64,000 nt of DNA from a virus. How positions within the stretch are numbered: position 1 is the first letter of the stretch; each line of letters starts with the position of its first letter. The notes beneath the pieces are model-generated. The model had not been told where the DNA came from. It searched no databases and was given only the letters and a program-made list of their open reading frames with translations. Positions 55,825 through 63,657 of the stretch are shown piece by piece. Made by a program: the position numbers and the translations under genes. The stretch is taken from IMG/VR virus record IMGVR_UViG_3300042478_002320, positions 1-64,000 of that record. One strand, 5' to 3'.

Positions 55825-55891
55825 TTAGATCCACCCCACCGGGGGGGGGGCAGGGCCGGATCTTAGGGATCTAAATGCAGCAGTTACTGTA

Positions 55892-55933
55892 ACACGCAAT
55901 TATCTCATTTCATCAAGTACCTTATAGGTAAAT
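55892..55933. repeat. Intergenic repeat element type 2, copy 3
   Basis: ACACGCAATTATCTCATTT, then AGTACCTTATAGGTAA. Directly left of the terminator at 55941. Confidence 0.75.
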
Positions 55934-55940
55934 CAAAAAT

Positions 55941-55959
55941 GGGAGACTAAGAGCCTCCC
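55941..55959 (-). terminator. Intrinsic terminator (GGGAG stem, minus strand)
   Basis: GGGAGACTAAGAGCCTCCC stem, T run on the minus strand. Downstream of gene 56042-56890. Confidence 0.7.
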
Positions 55960-56041
55960 ATCAAACTAAACCACTAAGTAATCAATCATATCTTTGGGGG
56001 ATGATGAGTTCACCAATCCCCCCTACGTAACTATATATAGA

Positions 56042-56890
56042 CTATAACAGTATCTCTGCTTCCTCAAACAACCTTCTGTTGATTGTCTGTAACTTGGTCA
56101 TATCCTGTAGTTTCTTAGCCTTACGGAATCTGATTCCATCTTCAGTACTTCTGTGGCTAAGGAATCCTCCCTCTACTACCTTCTCCTGAACTACATTTAA
56201 TACAGTCCATAAGTTGATACCTTCGTCCTCTCTTCTCTTAGTCCATAGCATGGAATCTAAAGTGAGGGATTCTACACTACCTATGTAATCTGCAACACCC
56301 TCTTCAGGTATGTTATTTCTGATGGCTAATGCCTTTGCTGCGAATGTCCTTGCCTCGGTGATGGTTAGAACCTTGTTCTGCATCTTGTGAATAGGCTCCA
56401 AGGAATCAACAATCTTAGACACCAACTTGAACATGGTCTCTCTCAAAGACTCCATGGTATAGTCAGTATGCTTAATCCTGAAGCCATCTGAGAATGACTC
56501 ATTATTAATTTTTACAGGTACAGACAGTCCGTTCTCACATACTAAGCGGAATAGACCCGCATAGAACCTGAAGGATGACTTTCCATCGTGTGAGTTGATG
56601 AATGTTACCTGTGGGTATATTACGTCATCTCTCATTCCCTCCTCTGTAGCTTTCTTAATAACGATAGGTTTGTTAATCCTGAACTCTACCTTATGCTGCC
56701 CGTATGGGTTAGTGGTCTTAGACCTCTTCTGCTTTGCAGCTACAGGTGTCCAACCCAACTGAATCATATCCTCTATTACTTGCATAGAAGATATGAATGT
56801 GTATCTTTTAGATACTGTAGATACGGCTCCCGCACTTTTGATGGCAGGTGCTAATGAGATTAAATTCTGTAAGTTTAGTTCGTTAATCAT
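56042..56890 (-). CDS. DUF932-family phage/plasmid protein
   Basis: 282 residues. SKRYTFISSMQVIEDMIQLG-WTPVAAKQ is the characteristic start, then HKVEFRINKPIV, FYAGLFRLVCENGLSV and later TLTEAR-type helices. DUF932 proteins (TIGR03299) are common in phages and plasmids, and their function is unknown. It is a single-gene unit with box (56963-56982), promoter (56922-56953) and terminator. Codon use is richer in GC than its neighbours. Confidence 0.7.
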   Translation of the reverse strand: MINELNLQNLISLAPAIKSAGAVSTVSKRYTFISSMQVIEDMIQLGWTPVAAKQKRSKTTNPYGQHKVEFRINKPIVIKKATEEGMRDDVIYPQVTFINSHDGKSSFRFYAGLFRLVCENGLSVPVKINNESFSDGFRIKHTDYTMESLRETMFKLVSKIVDSLEPIHKMQNKVLTITEARTFAAKALAIRNNIPEEGVADYIGSVESLTLDSMLWTKRREDEGINLWTVLNVVQEKVVEGGFLSHRSTEDGIRFRKAKKLQDMTKLQTINRRLFEEAEILL

Positions 56891-56921
56891 AACAATGTTT
56901 TTTTTTGGTTGATTGTTGATG

Positions 56922-56953
56922 CAAATCTACAACATTAGTTTGCACAATTGCAA
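56922..56953 (-). promoter_or_regulatory. Bacteroidota-type promoter (TTG-N21-TAGATTTG)
   Basis: Minus-strand -33 complement 56951-56953, TAGATTTG complement 56922-56929, 32 nt before ATG 56890. A full -7 match. Confidence 0.65.
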
Positions 56954-56962
56954 GTACCCATA

Positions 56963-56982
56963 TGTTAAGATTATGTTAATGT
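56963..56982 (-). promoter_or_regulatory. Paired upstream box ACATTAACATAATCTTAACA
   Basis: Same 20-mer as at 55805 in the same position relative to the promoter. Confidence 0.55.
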
Positions 56983-57050
56983 TTAGATCCACCCCACCGG
57001 GGAGGGGGGAGGGGAGGGGAGGATCCACTCCGAAAGTGTGCAAAGATTAA

Positions 57051-57093
57051 ACACGCAATTATATCATTTCATCAAGTACCTTATAGGTAAATC
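57051..57093. repeat. Intergenic repeat element type 2, copy 4
   Basis: ACACGCAATTATATCATTTC, then AGTACCTTATAGGTAA. Directly left of the terminator at 57099. Confidence 0.75.
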
Positions 57094-57098
57094 AAAAA

Positions 57099-57122
57099 TG
57101 GAGGATCATAAAGACCCTCCAT
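57099..57122 (-). terminator. Intrinsic terminator (ATGGAGG stem, minus strand)
   Basis: ATGGAGG and CCTCCAT form a stem, T run on the minus strand. Downstream of gene 57157-57480. Confidence 0.7.
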
Positions 57123-57156
57123 CAACACAATGACAACGAAAAAGCAAAGCACACAC

Positions 57157-57480
57157 TTAAACCACAAAAACATGTATATCGTAAAAGTCTAAACAATCTT
57201 TATCATTTATACTCCTCTTATTCTTTTGATATAGATCCCTCCCTATGATGTTAAGGAAGTATGCCTGATCATTTAAATACTCTAAATATTTTATACCATC
57301 AACCTTGGAAGATAATTTAAAAATAGAATCAGATTCATGATCATCCATATATTTTAAATTATCATTTTTAATTATACTTTTTAAAATATTAAAATCATTT
57401 TCATTTTTAATTTTATATTTTATTTCAAAGTAATTGTATTTTAAATTAACAGACTTGTTGTCAGTAAAGGGTTTCATCAT
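57157..57480 (-). CDS. Hypothetical protein
   Basis: 107 residues. MMKPFTDNKSVNLKYNYFEI, then FNILKSIIKNDNLKYMDDHE. Basic alpha/beta, no family recognised. Directly downstream (on the minus strand) of the candidate origin region. Confidence 0.5.
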   Translation of the reverse strand: MMKPFTDNKSVNLKYNYFEIKYKIKNENDFNILKSIIKNDNLKYMDDHESDSIFKLSSKVDGIKYLEYLNDQAYFLNIIGRDLYQKNKRSINDKDCLDFYDIHVFVV

Positions 57481-57624
57481 TTAAAATTTAAAATTTAAAA
57501 ATAGATTTCCTGTGAAAAAAAAGGGAGGGCGGGATGAAAACAGGGCAGATACACTCATTTTTTTCCATTGACATCCCCCTCCCTTAACACACACTTACAA
57601 GCATCAACCAAATAAACCTAAAAG

Positions 57625-57657
57625 TTATCCACATAGTTATCCACATAGTTATCCACA
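57625..57657 (+). repeat. Three tandem DnaA boxes (TTATCCACA)
   Basis: TTATCCACA at 57625-57633, 57637-57645 and 57649-57657, spaced exactly 12 bp (AGTTATCCACAT units). Each is an exact match to the bacterial DnaA-box consensus TTATNCACA, at 1.1-turn spacing. Confidence 0.8.
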
Positions 57658-57834
57658 TAATGTTAATAACATAACAAATACGTTAGTTATCAATTGTTTT
57701 GAGTTAATCCCCTCCCTCCTCACTACCCTCAGTATCTTAGACTCATATAATTTATTTGACACCACGATTAGTTTAATACACACTTTACTCTTTATACTCT
57801 TCATATTACTATATGGTTAAGTTTCCAATAAGCC

Positions 57835-57856
57835 CCCTCCCTTTGGTGGGGAGGGT
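57835..57856 (-). terminator. Possible terminator of gene 57877-58152
   Basis: CCCTCCC and GGGAGGG stem around TTTGGTG, 20-40 nt after the stop on the minus strand. The T tract is short, so the call is tentative. Confidence 0.4.
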
Positions 57857-57876
57857 GCTATACGATCTTAGTTTGT

Positions 57877-58152
57877 TTATTTCTTTATGTAGCAGATAGG
57901 GAATCCGTTCTGTGTTCTATGTGGATACTCTATTACGTTATTCTCTATAAGTACCTGTAGTATCCCTTCATTCTCTGAGTAGTCTTTTATAGCTACCTCT
58001 CCCTCCTGAAGATTCTCTATATACACTGTTGCCTTTGCTATAGGTGTATTGTCTTCTACATCTCTTAGTAGTATAGATTGTTTAGTACTGTCTGCTACAT
58101 AGGTACTCATCTCTACCTTACAGCTGAATGATTTGAATTGGATTGGGTTCAT
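57877..58152 (-). CDS. Hypothetical protein
   Basis: 91 residues. MNPIQFKSFSCKVEMSTYVA, TPIAKATVYIENLQEGEVAI and a C-terminal VIEYPHRTQNGFPICYIKK form a small alpha/beta domain. The same kind of protein is frequent in Bacteroidota phages; function unknown. Confidence 0.55.
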   Translation of the reverse strand: MNPIQFKSFSCKVEMSTYVADSTKQSILLRDVEDNTPIAKATVYIENLQEGEVAIKDYSENEGILQVLIENNVIEYPHRTQNGFPICYIKK

Positions 58153-58174
58153 CTCCGCAACTTTTTTTTGGTTT

Positions 58175-58390
58175 TTAATATAACTTGTTTCGTATCTTCT
58201 TTACCATATCGGAAAGTACTACATACAACATAGCAATTAATCCTAATACTATGAATATTCCGAATCTTATTAAGAGTGGTGATAGTACCCACCACCATGA
58301 CCAATCAATGGTATCAGTTAGTTTAAGTACTACAAATACTATGGTTAATACTATGATATAGTCTAACCCTTTTCCTGCATCTTTGTCCAT
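58175..58390 (-). CDS. Small membrane protein, two helices
   Basis: 71 residues. Hydrophobic helices at residues 9-27 (LDYIIVLTIVFVVLKL) and 39-62 (LIRFGIFIVLGLIAMLYVVL), separated by WSWWWV, with a basic C-terminus. Possible holin-like or superinfection protein. A strong promoter (58428-58458) precedes it. Confidence 0.55.
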   Translation of the reverse strand: MDKDAGKGLDYIIVLTIVFVVLKLTDTIDWSWWWVLSPLLIRFGIFIVLGLIAMLYVVLSDMVKKIRNKLY

Positions 58391-58427
58391 ATTTTGTTTT
58401 GTGATCAGTGATTATTTATAACAACAG

Positions 58428-58458
58428 CAAATATAATACAGTTTATTTAAAAAAACAA
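58428..58458 (-). promoter_or_regulatory. Bacteroidota-type promoter (TTG-N20-TATATTTG)
   Basis: Minus-strand -33 complement 58456-58458, TATATTTG complement 58428-58435, 37 nt before ATG 58390. Confidence 0.65.
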
Positions 58459-58481
58459 GTTTTTTAAAAAAAAATATAAAA

Positions 58482-58859
58482 TTATTTACTACGCCTTACC
58501 ATAGACTCTTTACTCCTGAAGTCTCTATCCCTCCCCTTGTTTGGTTTGAATCCAAAGGATCTATAGAACTTGTTTAGTTTATTCACATTACCTCCATAGG
58601 CTGCATCAGGTGTTACGAATAAGTCTTTATTATTCGTTTCACTATACTTTACTAACTCACTCATTACTACACTTCCTATACCTCTATTCCTATGTTCTTT
58701 AGGTACCACTATCTTCTTCAGTTCTATGTAGTCTTCATACTCATCTACTTCTACATCTATATTATATTTCTGAGAGAGGCTGCTCCCCAAGTTTTCTGTG
58801 ATGAAGTTCTTTAGAATGTTTACTAAAGAAGTATTCTCAGATATACTGTTTTGTTTCAT
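58482..58859 (-). CDS. GNAT-family N-acetyltransferase
   Basis: 125 residues. YIELKKIVVPKEHRNRGIGSVVM contains the acetyl-CoA-binding R/Q-x-x-G-x-G/A motif, and KLNKFYRSFGFKPNKGRDRD the closing strand and helix. The N-terminus MKQNSISENTSLVNILKNFI-TENLGSS differs from that of enzymes in cells and could be a targeting or regulatory tail (it ends I-T-E). Substrate is unknown. It shares the MKQNS start with its upstream neighbour. Confidence 0.75.
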   Translation of the reverse strand: MKQNSISENTSLVNILKNFITENLGSSLSQKYNIDVEVDEYEDYIELKKIVVPKEHRNRGIGSVVMSELVKYSETNNKDLFVTPDAAYGGNVNKLNKFYRSFGFKPNKGRDRDFRSKESMVRRSK

Positions 58860-58860
58860 A

Positions 58861-59862
58861 CTAATACTTTTTTAAATATTTTTTTATATACTCTTCATCA
58901 GAATACTTATTTAAGTTTTTCATTTTGAAAAGTTCTAATTTTAATGTAGAATCATCTTCTAACTCATCTATATAATTTACAGCCTTATCATAATCGGAAG
59001 CTAAAACATTCACTAAGTTTTTAGGATATTTAGATGCATATGTAAAGTTATAATGTAATTTCATAAGATACATTAACCATTCATCTAAACTGTTCCTACC
59101 CTCCGTTAAATCATATTCTTTACATAATTCAAAGAACTTATCTTCTATATTAAGTTCAAATGATTTTATCAAGGCAACTAAAATTATAAATGTATCTAAA
59201 CTTTCAATGTTTATTATAAATTTAGGATTAATTTTATAATTATACCTCGCTGCGAAAAGTAAAAGTCTTGAAGTAGTTCTTGGATCGATTTCTAAAGCAT
59301 TACTAATATTGTAACTACCATCAGAATACACATCTTTATATGATGATAACTTTGGATTTATCACTTTCTTAGATATATCTCTCAGAGCTCTCCGAGAGAA
59401 TATGAGTGCATCAGGTCTAAGCAAAACTTCATTAGCTGTAAAGTCTCTACTTGTAAGATACGATTCTATAGAACTAACTATTTCCATTCTATCCTCATAG
59501 GAATTATAAATCCAAAAATCTCTAACTTCTTTATAATCATCTCCATAATCTTTAGATATATACACATAATCCTTATCTCTTACAACCTCATACTTATACT
59601 CTATTTTATTATCATATAGTTGTAATGCTAATCTCGCAGCACCTCCTTTAGCATATATACCTTTAAACTTATATATGGGATCTTTAAGTTCAGAATCTAA
59701 ATTTTTATTCTGTTTTCTTAAACTATCTACGACATCCTTTCCAAGACTAACAATCTTACTGTATTGATTATCTTCAGATACTACAAAAGTATCTGAAAGT
59801 TTACTAATACTATTTGCCATCTCAGATAGTGATACTTTTTTAGAGGTACTGTTTTGTTTCAT
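58861..59862 (-). CDS. Nucleotidyltransferase-like protein (CCA/poly(A) polymerase head type)
   Basis: 333 residues from the ATG at 59862 (MKQNSTSKKVSLSEMANSIS); a longer start at 59913 overlaps the previous gene and lacks the shared MKQNS opening. YAKGGAARLAL resembles the G-G-x-x-R-x-x-L motif, SRDFTANEVLL the R-D-F-T-x-N motif, and DPRTTSRLLLFAARY the D-P-R-x-x-R-x-x-R-F-A-x motif of CCA-adding enzymes and poly(A) polymerases. The catalytic Asp pair is not certain. Four of the five tRNA-like genes lack CCA, so a 3'-end role is attractive. Confidence 0.5.
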   Translation of the reverse strand: MKQNSTSKKVSLSEMANSISKLSDTFVVSEDNQYSKIVSLGKDVVDSLRKQNKNLDSELKDPIYKFKGIYAKGGAARLALQLYDNKIEYKYEVVRDKDYVYISKDYGDDYKEVRDFWIYNSYEDRMEIVSSIESYLTSRDFTANEVLLRPDALIFSRRALRDISKKVINPKLSSYKDVYSDGSYNISNALEIDPRTTSRLLLFAARYNYKINPKFIINIESLDTFIILVALIKSFELNIEDKFFELCKEYDLTEGRNSLDEWLMYLMKLHYNFTYASKYPKNLVNVLASDYDKAVNYIDELEDDSTLKLELFKMKNLNKYSDEEYIKKYLKKY

Positions 59863-59867
59863 ATTAT

Positions 59868-60170
59868 TTAATTTACTATTCTTACTACTTTCATACGTTG
59901 TGCAAGAACCCAAGTACCTCCCTGACTTTCAGGTCTATTATACAATTCATAATCCTCTACATCTACTTCTATCCAAACTCTATTCTTCTTGGATAGGTGA
60001 GGTGCTTCCATAACTAATGTACAGTGCCATCCCTTCCTCTCTTTGAATCCTTTTGTTTTATGATTCTCTGCTTCTAACCATATACCTTTAGGTAGTCTTA
60101 GTTTCTTGTTTATAAATAGTGGAGATATGCTATTATCTTTTAGCCTTCTTACTAACTTATATGCTTTCAT
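59868..60170 (-). CDS. Conserved hypothetical phage protein
   Basis: 100 residues. MKAYKLVRRLKDNSISPLFI, KGWHCTLVMEAPHLSK and RVWIEVDVEDYELYNRPESQ match a widespread phage family I recognise but cannot assign a function. W, C and H in the middle suggest a small structural zinc-free beta domain. It overlaps its upstream neighbour by 4 nt. Confidence 0.65.
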   Translation of the reverse strand: MKAYKLVRRLKDNSISPLFINKKLRLPKGIWLEAENHKTKGFKERKGWHCTLVMEAPHLSKKNRVWIEVDVEDYELYNRPESQGGTWVLAQRMKVVRIVN

Positions 60171-60424
60171 TTGCTCCGCTTCCCAAAATTTTTATCTAAA
60201 ATTTCAGTTTTTAGATCCTCGTAATAAGTTATGATTCCATAATTACCATAGATTTCTAATAATGATAGAATCTCATCAATAGCTATAACAGCACATTCTT
60301 TAGCAGCTAAAAAATCTATCGTGTTCCCAAATATACAGGGATTGCCATCATCTAAACAACCTATGGTACTTACTTGCACATCTGTAAATTTATTAACAAA
60401 TTGTTCAGCACGTTCTTTTATCAT
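60167..60424 (-). CDS. Hypothetical protein
   Basis: 85 residues. MIKERAEQFVNKFTDVQVST, FGNTIDFLAAKECAVIAIDE and LLEIYGNYGIITYYEDLKTE. Helical, with a GNT..AAKEC.. segment also found in small phage-encoded proteins. No function known. Confidence 0.55.
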   Translation of the reverse strand: MIKERAEQFVNKFTDVQVSTIGCLDDGNPCIFGNTIDFLAAKECAVIAIDEILSLLEIYGNYGIITYYEDLKTEILDKNFGKRSK

Positions 60425-60435
60425 AATTTTAGTTT

Positions 60436-60612
60436 TTAATTGATTAATTCTAATTGACTTTCGTTAAAGATATGTAACAATCCGTAGTTGTCCATCTCAG
60501 CCACAACTCTAATATCACCTTTAGTAGTTTTAAATACTGAAATGATAGTGCATGGAAATGCATAACCTTTAGGTTTAAATGCCTTATCTCCAACTTTAAA
60601 ATTACTCTCCAT
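60436..60612 (-). CDS. Small conserved phage protein, 58 aa
   Basis: ATG 60612 to TAA 60436. MESNFKVGDKAFKPKGYAFP, then TIISVFKTTKGDIRVVAEMD and LLHIFNESQLELIN. It looks like a small beta-barrel family shared by many Bacteroidota phages (recalled). Confidence 0.6.
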   Translation of the reverse strand: MESNFKVGDKAFKPKGYAFPCTIISVFKTTKGDIRVVAEMDNYGLLHIFNESQLELIN

Positions 60613-60617
60613 AGTTA

Positions 60618-60857
60618 TTATTTTTGTTTGTTTATAAAAGTATCATAAGATTCCCAACTAACTTTACCATCATCGTCTCTCAATCCTACTAAGCATCTGC
60701 CATCTACATCTTTGGCTAATGCAACAAATCCAAATCCCTCACATATCATAGACTTATAGTATCCAATAGATAAGGTGTCGAACTCTTCTAAAATATCGAA
60801 GTCTCCCTCGAAACCCATATTATTCATTTCACAATATTGTTTGCTAAATTCTGCCAT
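60618..60857 (-). CDS. Hypothetical protein
   Basis: 79 residues, MAEFSKQYCEMNNMGFEGDF..., acidic, with EGFGFVALAKDVDGRCLVGL. It is 5 nt from its downstream neighbour and 9 nt from the methyltransferase-like gene upstream. No family recognised. Confidence 0.55.
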   Translation of the reverse strand: MAEFSKQYCEMNNMGFEGDFDILEEFDTLSIGYYKSMICEGFGFVALAKDVDGRCLVGLRDDDGKVSWESYDTFINKQK

Positions 60858-60866
60858 TGTTGTAAC

Positions 60867-61490
60867 TTATTTTAATGTTGAACGTAATACCTCATAACAC
60901 AACTCTTCAGGGATCATACTTCTATCATAAGAATCCTTTCTCCCTTGAGTACCTGTCTTAGAACCTCTTGGGGCAGGTGTATGATGACAATCCTTATTCC
61001 CATTATGACATATAGGCCTTGGAATCCAATTATTTGAATTTGTCCATATATCTGTAGGTTTAGCTCTATCATCTCCATATCTGCAATACCATACAGTATG
61101 TCTTTTAAACTCCTGCATCCAAGGCATTTTGCGTAACATACCTCTTGGATTTTCAATAAAGAATATCATATTTGGATTTATATCTAACCAACTTTTTATT
61201 AAAGATATAAAATGCTGATTAGTTATATCACATTGATTGGCATATTCACTTTTAGGATAAACACCATTTCTATGTTTCGATATCGCTGCTATTGTATATG
61301 TTGTACAATCAGGAGATGCCCAAACTACGTCAGGAATAAAAGGAATATCTTCAATTGCTAAATTAGAAACATCCTTACATAAGTCAATGTTCTCATATTT
61401 TTCCCAATCTACAGAAAACACATTCATTCCTAACTTGTTTCCAACTTTTCCTATTGATCTGCTTCCCGCAAATAATTCAAGCAAGTTCAT
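60867..61490 (-). CDS. Short C5-methyltransferase-like DNA methylase
   Basis: 207 residues. MNLLELFAGSRSIGKVGNKL is the SAM-binding motif I, VVWASPDCTTYTIAAISKHR stands in the place of the catalytic P-C motif (with S-P-D-C), and FFIENPRGMLRKMPW resembles motif VI (E-N-P/V). It lacks a target-recognition domain and is much shorter than its neighbours. The C-terminal HNGNKDCHHTPAPRGSK is probably a metal or DNA contact. A DNA-modifying role is likely. Confidence 0.7.
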   Translation of the reverse strand: MNLLELFAGSRSIGKVGNKLGMNVFSVDWEKYENIDLCKDVSNLAIEDIPFIPDVVWASPDCTTYTIAAISKHRNGVYPKSEYANQCDITNQHFISLIKSWLDINPNMIFFIENPRGMLRKMPWMQEFKRHTVWYCRYGDDRAKPTDIWTNSNNWIPRPICHNGNKDCHHTPAPRGSKTGTQGRKDSYDRSMIPEELCYEVLRSTLK

Positions 61491-62404
61491 ATATTATTTT
61501 TAAGTTCTTTAAAAATATGTGCAATAACATCTACTGTCCAACCGTTACCAATCAATTTTTTTGCTCTTGATTCTGAAACATTGTTAGTAAACCCTTCAGG
61601 AATTGTTTGAAGTCTTTCGTACTCTACTAATGAATAATACCTAAATGATAATTTATCTTTAAAGACATTTGCATATCTCCCAATGGGGAGGGAAGTTAAA
61701 ACATTATCTTTATCAACTGTTGTTAGACAATTACTCTTATCTATATTACTTGCTCTAACTTCTAAACATTGCGTATATGGGATTTTAGTGTTATAATCTT
61801 GCCTAACCCCAAACTCATTTAGCCTTCTACCAAGAATAGTTGCTTTATTTAATTGTCTTCCTCTAAATGCTGCGGGGTTACCGTTAAGATTAATTTCTAA
61901 TATGCTATCAAGAGTTATTCCCCTATCATCAGGAAGATTAACACCCGGAATATTAGTCCAATATAACCTAACCCTATTCTGTGCTGATACCAATGCACTA
62001 TTTATTTTTATAGGCTCAACTCCCAAACTTTTTGAGATTATATCTTGATATTCTTTCTTCATAACGACATTCTCCAATAAAAAATATTTAGGTTTACATT
62101 CATTTAGTATCCTAACAAATTCAAAAAAAAGTTTACTCCTTGGATCATTGAAATTAAGTTGTTTTCCTGCAAAGGAAAACCCTTGACAAGGACTCCCACC
62201 AATCAATAAGTCAATCTTTGGTAAAGCACTAACATCAATTTTTGTCACATCACCCAATTGAATTGTGTTGGGGTAATTATGCATAGTAACTTGTATAGCA
62301 TACTTGTCAATTTCAGATGCATAATAATTATCATATTGTATACCAACCCTATTCAATGCAATCTGACCGCAACTAATACCATCAAATAAACTTAATATGT
62401 TCAT
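61487..62404 (-). CDS. C5-cytosine DNA methyltransferase, copy 1
   Basis: 305 residues. Motif I LSLFDGISCGQIAL, motif IV GGSPCQGFSFAG (catalytic Cys), motif VI YFLLENVVMK, motif VIII VSAQNRVRLYW and the C-terminal motif X region KKLIGNGWTVDVIAHIFK are all present. It methylates cytosine in a specific sequence, probably protecting phage DNA from restriction. Overlaps both neighbours by 4 nt (ATGA). Confidence 0.9.
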   Translation of the reverse strand: MNILSLFDGISCGQIALNRVGIQYDNYYASEIDKYAIQVTMHNYPNTIQLGDVTKIDVSALPKIDLLIGGSPCQGFSFAGKQLNFNDPRSKLFFEFVRILNECKPKYFLLENVVMKKEYQDIISKSLGVEPIKINSALVSAQNRVRLYWTNIPGVNLPDDRGITLDSILEINLNGNPAAFRGRQLNKATILGRRLNEFGVRQDYNTKIPYTQCLEVRASNIDKSNCLTTVDKDNVLTSLPIGRYANVFKDKLSFRYYSLVEYERLQTIPEGFTNNVSESRAKKLIGNGWTVDVIAHIFKELKNNI

Positions 62405-63657
62405 AATTCAATATTTTTTAGTATATGAGCAATAACATCAACTGTCCAGCCATTCCCAAGCATTTTATACCTTTGAGTATTTGAAACCCCTTCTGTGTAA
62501 TTGTCAGGAACTGTTTGTAATCTTTCACACTCAATGGGAGTTAATCTGCGTATAAAATTTTTATTTATAATTTTAAAACCATTAGTTAAACTACTCCTAC
62601 TCATATGTTGAGTTATAGTACCAATCTTTTTATTATCTATAACTCTACAACTATAACCATCAATTATTTTAAAATCATCATTTTCAGAATTTAAATAAGT
62701 GTTGATATTATCTCTTACTTTTATTTCTCTAATACTATTATGATATACTAAATTGTCTTTATTTGGAGATGTTGTTAATGTATTCATTTTTTCAAAATCC
62801 AATCCTACAATTTCTTTTTTCTGAAATGGTGTATAATCCTTACCGTTCTTCATATTCTCTCTTCTGATTTGTTTAGCCTCTTCAGTTCTACCGTATCTGA
62901 TTGATGCATATTTATAATCAATACTAAAATTATCTGTAAATACATTATCATTTTCTTTATGAATCTGATTATTCTTGTTTAAGTAGTTTAATATTTTATT
63001 ACTTACATAGTATTTTTCATCTACATTATCATCCAAAATATCTTTTAATAAAATACCTTTATCTTGAGGCTGCTGAATAACACTTTCAAAATTTCCAAAT
63101 AATCCAATAGGTTTAATTCCTATATTTGTCCAATATAGTCTTCTTCTATTTTGAGCACTTACTAATGAACTATTAATCATTATAGGCTTAACACCTATTG
63201 CTTTATTTAATACCTCTTCCCAACTTTTTTTCATTTTAACATTCTCAAGTAAGAATTTAACGTTTCGATTAATAGTTCTAAGCTCATCTAAAATTCTCAT
63301 ATATTCCCAAAATAAATATGATTGTCCATCAAATTGGTATTCTTCTTCTTTAAGTTTTAAATATTGATCTAAATTATGTATTTCTATATTACTTTTAGTA
63401 GACATACCTTTCATTTTTCCTGCAAAGGAAAACCCTTGACAAGGACTCCCACCAATCAACAAATCAATCTTTGGTAAAGTAGTAGCATCTAATTTTGTCA
63501 CATCACCCAGTTGTTGGGTATTTGGATAATTTTTTTGTGCTGTCTGTATAGCATATTTATCAATTTCACAAGCAAAATAATTATTATACTTAATTCCCAA
63601 TTTATTCAAGGCAATTTGACCACAAGACATCCCATCAAATAAACTTAATACATTCAT
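62401..63657 (-). CDS. C5-cytosine DNA methyltransferase, copy 2
   Basis: 418 residues. All core motifs are as in copy 1 (LSLFDGMSCGQIAL, GGSPCQGFSFAGK, FLLENVKMK, SAQNRRRLYW, YKMLGNGWTVDVIAHILK). About 110 extra residues in the target-recognition region mean it probably recognises another site. The upstream copy is coupled by a 4-nt ATGA overlap, so the copies are translated together. Confidence 0.9.
   Translation of the reverse strand: MNVLSLFDGMSCGQIALNKLGIKYNNYFACEIDKYAIQTAQKNYPNTQQLGDVTKLDATTLPKIDLLIGGSPCQGFSFAGKMKGMSTKSNIEIHNLDQYLKLKEEEYQFDGQSYLFWEYMRILDELRTINRNVKFLLENVKMKKSWEEVLNKAIGVKPIMINSSLVSAQNRRRLYWTNIGIKPIGLFGNFESVIQQPQDKGILLKDILDDNVDEKYYVSNKILNYLNKNNQIHKENDNVFTDNFSIDYKYASIRYGRTEEAKQIRRENMKNGKDYTPFQKKEIVGLDFEKMNTLTTSPNKDNLVYHNSIREIKVRDNINTYLNSENDDFKIIDGYSCRVIDNKKIGTITQHMSRSSLTNGFKIINKNFIRRLTPIECERLQTVPDNYTEGVSNTQRYKMLGNGWTVDVIAHILKNIEL

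Larger units (their letters stand above)
57481..57876. other. Candidate replication-origin region
   Basis: 396 nt without a gene. It contains three perfect DnaA boxes in tandem, AT-rich stretches on both sides (for example TTTAAAATTTAAAATTT before 57500, and AATGTTAATAACATAAC just after the boxes), and a CCCTCCC/GGGAGGG hairpin near 57835-57856. Confidence 0.55.

Noticed and set aside
59863-59913. Longer start of the nucleotidyltransferase-like gene
   Set aside because: Overlaps the upstream gene and gives no family-like residues; the later ATG gives the MKQNS start shared with its neighbour.
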